DNA of 17,806 nucleotides from an uncultured Synergistia bacterium (GTDB lineage Bacteria > Eremiobacterota > SpSt-956 > JAKJGF01): assembly GCA_937888925.1 (NCBI GenBank), contig CALARM010000737.1, positions 1-17,806 on the forward strand. The letters are read 5' to 3'. The position numbers and the translations under genes are program-made. Shown here one piece after another: positions 16,022-17,806 of this stretch. Position 1 is the stretch's first letter. Every line of letters starts with the position of its first letter. The notes below the pieces were generated by a model that searched no databases, had not been told where the DNA came from, and saw only the letters and a program-made list of their open reading frames with translations.

Positions 16022-17806
16022 TTACTTCAATAAATTCTTTACTTCAGGATTATCTGGATCTAAATCTCTGGCTTTTATAAATGCTTTTTTTGCTTCTTCG
16101 TTATTCCCCTGTGCTCTGTAGGCTTTACCGAGCCCTATATAAGCCTTTACGCTGGCACAGTCATATTTGATTGCATTATAAAACCATGTTACTGAATTTT
16201 CATAATCCCTGTTAAGGAGCGAGATCATGCCGAGATTGTAATAGGCTGTGGCACATGAAGGATTTATATTTATTGCCTGTCTGTACTGTTCGGCTGCTTT
16301 GTCGAATTTATTTTGATTGTAATATTGATCTCCCATATTTATATATGGAGCTTCTTCTGAAAGCATACTTTTTATTCCCATGAAATTTTCCGGAAAAGCG
16401 AGAAAGAGTTTTAAGTTTTCACAATAATAATCAGCAAGTTTTTTTATGTCACTTCCTTCTCTTTTTGACATATCTTCCGTAACAGCCATGATTAACTCTC
16501 CTTCAGAAGTAATTATTACTATCTTATTGTTTATCGTTTCAACTTTAATATCGGCCGGTTTAATGCCTCTGGCAATTATATATCTGAGTCTTGCTGCAAC
16601 TGTTCTGGCTTTTTCTAAAGGAGAGGAACGGCTTTTAGAGTCTTCTATATTGAAAAAAGGCTGTGAATTTATATATATGTCACCTGTTATACTTCCGGGA
16701 ATTTTTTTCTCATAACATGTGATATTCAGTTTAATTCTGTAAATGTAGTTTATACCGGCAGAGAAATCATTGTTCTCCGGCTCTATTTCAATGGCTCTGG
16801 TAAAGTAATTTTTTGCACCTGTTTCATCATTTAAATTCATATAGCATAAACCGGTTTTATAATAAATAGAAGCTTTTCTGTCAGAATATTTAAGAGCTTT
16901 TTCGAAATATTCTATAGCTTCTTTATATTTTTTATTAAATCCGTAAATAGTTCCCAGGTTTTCACAGGATTTTCCCGATTCAGGATTGATTTGAAGTGCT
17001 CTTTTATAAAGTTCTTCTCCTTTTGTCATATCTTTTTTAGCATAAATATTTCCAAGGTAATTCATTAATAAAGGATTATCGGGATGTTTTTTGAGGAGGT
17101 TTTCATATATTCCTGCCAGTTCTTCTGTTTTTCTGAGTTTTTCCGCCGTAAAAGATAGATACTTATAGATTTCAATAAAATTACTGTCTTCCTGAATACT
17201 TTTCAGAAAGTAATTCCATGCCTCATCAGGCCGGTTTTCTTCATAAAGCTCAAGACCGGTGCAGAAATTTTTAAAGGAAGATAAATTTGCCGGAGTGTTA
17301 ACATGGAGTTTACTGTCTTCCGGTAAAGACAGGTTAAGGTGATTTGCCACACTGATAATAATTTTTGACTGAATATCGAAAAGGTTTTTCAGCTCATCTT
17401 CTGAAGGATTTCCTGTAAAATCTTCTTCTGCTGTTACTTTACCGTTTTTAACATCAAATAGTTCATATTTTACCTTTATTTTACTGTCTTTTCTGTCAAT
17501 AGTCCCGCTTATAATATAATCAAAAGAGAAAGCTTTGCCTGTCTGTTTTTTTAATGACAGATCGAGAGGTTTATTTATATCTATTCCCAGTTCATCCAGT
17601 TCTAACAGAATTTTCTCTCTTTCAGGGCTATTTATACCTTCAATAGAGGAAAGTTTCTCTATAAAAGTTTCGGTAAATCCTTTTCCCAGCGGGCTGTCAG
17701 AGGAACAATAAAAATTTACTACTCCTGTATTAAGAGTTTTTGCCGGAAAAGAGTAAGAACATGTTATAATCAGAAATATGGCAATTAACAGACATCTGTA
17801 TTTCAT
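16022..17806 (-). CDS. Exported TolB/FlgO-like TPR protein
   Basis: A 594-residue protein whose ATG lies at the window edge; the signal peptide directly after it (LLIAIFLIITCSYSFPA) supports this start, though upstream sequence is missing. Residues about 25-170 resemble the TolB-N/FlgO/CsgG-like fold, with DYIISGTIDRKDSKIKVKYE typical of it. TPRs span about 183-345. Residues about 390-465 (EKARTVAARLRYIIARG then IVIITSEGELIMAVTEDM) resemble, from memory, a small domain seen in some cyanobacterial mechanosensitive channels. TPRs resume at 487-594 (KFDKAAEQYRQAININP). The lipobox-like IITC has Thr at -1 and is weak, so a lipoprotein is uncertain. It is probably a periplasmic or envelope scaffold. 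The caspase gene follows by 14 nt, so it may recruit or regulate that protease. Confidence 0.7.
   Translation of the reverse strand: MKYRCLLIAIFLIITCSYSFPAKTLNTGVVNFYCSSDSPLGKGFTETFIEKLSSIEGINSPEREKILLELDELGIDINKPLDLSLKKQTGKAFSFDYIISGTIDRKDSKIKVKYELFDVKNGKVTAEEDFTGNPSEDELKNLFDIQSKIIISVANHLNLSLPEDSKLHVNTPANLSSFKNFCTGLELYEENRPDEAWNYFLKSIQEDSNFIEIYKYLSFTAEKLRKTEELAGIYENLLKKHPDNPLLMNYLGNIYAKKDMTKGEELYKRALQINPESGKSCENLGTIYGFNKKYKEAIEYFEKALKYSDRKASIYYKTGLCYMNLNDETGAKNYFTRAIEIEPENNDFSAGINYIYRIKLNITCYEKKIPGSITGDIYINSQPFFNIEDSKSRSSPLEKARTVAARLRYIIARGIKPADIKVETINNKIVIITSEGELIMAVTEDMSKREGSDIKKLADYYCENLKLFLAFPENFMGIKSMLSEEAPYINMGDQYYNQNKFDKAAEQYRQAININPSCATAYYNLGMISLLNRDYENSVTWFYNAIKYDCASVKAYIGLGKAYRAQGNNEEAKKAFIKARDLDPDNPEVKNLLK

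Noticed and set aside
17700..17806. Lipoprotein signal in the TolB-like protein
   Set aside because: IITC has Thr at -1, a poor lipobox; left open as low probability.
1..17806. tRNA, rRNA, insertion sequence or integrase genes
   Set aside because: No cloverleaf, rRNA-like, transposase or integrase signal was seen on either strand by eye; short RNA genes could be missed without a covariance search.

Overview
The window is bacterial, AT-rich and densely coded. Genes start mostly at ATG behind AAAGGAG-type ribosome binding sites, and arginine is mostly AGA/AGG. There is no ribosomal, tRNA or core metabolic gene to place it taxonomically. The mix of TPR, ankyrin, CHAT, caspase and exported zinc-ribbon proteins suggests a signalling-rich, probably uncultivated lineage with several exported proteins. 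I cannot name the phylum.

Left third (1-5960): the start of an unrecognised minus-strand gene (below 1 to 113) diverges from a two-gene plus-strand operon. Gene one fuses a response-regulator receiver domain, with an insertion, to a VirD4/TraG/HerA-like DNA-pump ATPase. Gene two is a soluble GAF-like sensor histidine kinase. Together they look like a two-component pair whose output domain is a motor ATPase rather than a transcription factor. A large hairpin (5906-5954) closes the operon.

Middle (5970-7546, minus strand): a YbjN-family protein, a short degenerate histidine-kinase-like protein lacking ATP-binding G boxes, and a possible 24-residue leader peptide that ends at a lipobox-like cysteine. 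The YbjN gene and the leader/kinase unit are each preceded by the same 19-bp promoter or operator-like sequence.

Right, plus strand (7547-14367): a membrane protein with an N-terminal HEPN-like RN(x4)H motif, one transmembrane helix, TPRs and about nine ankyrin repeats. Then come an exported TPR-CHAT protease with an intact His/Cys dyad and, behind its own promoter, two tandemly duplicated exported zinc-ribbon proteins.

Right, minus strand (14370-17806): a two-gene operon of an exported TolB/FlgO-like TPR protein and an exported TPR, Ig-like, caspase (C14) protease. It converges on the zinc-ribbon pair with a 2-nt gap.

The two strongest candidates for undescribed systems are (i) the kinase plus receiver-ATPase module and (ii) the HEPN-TM-ankyrin / exported CHAT pair beside an exported caspase operon, which could couple an extracytoplasmic protease to a cytoplasmic ribonuclease. 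Both are inferred from architecture and gene order only.
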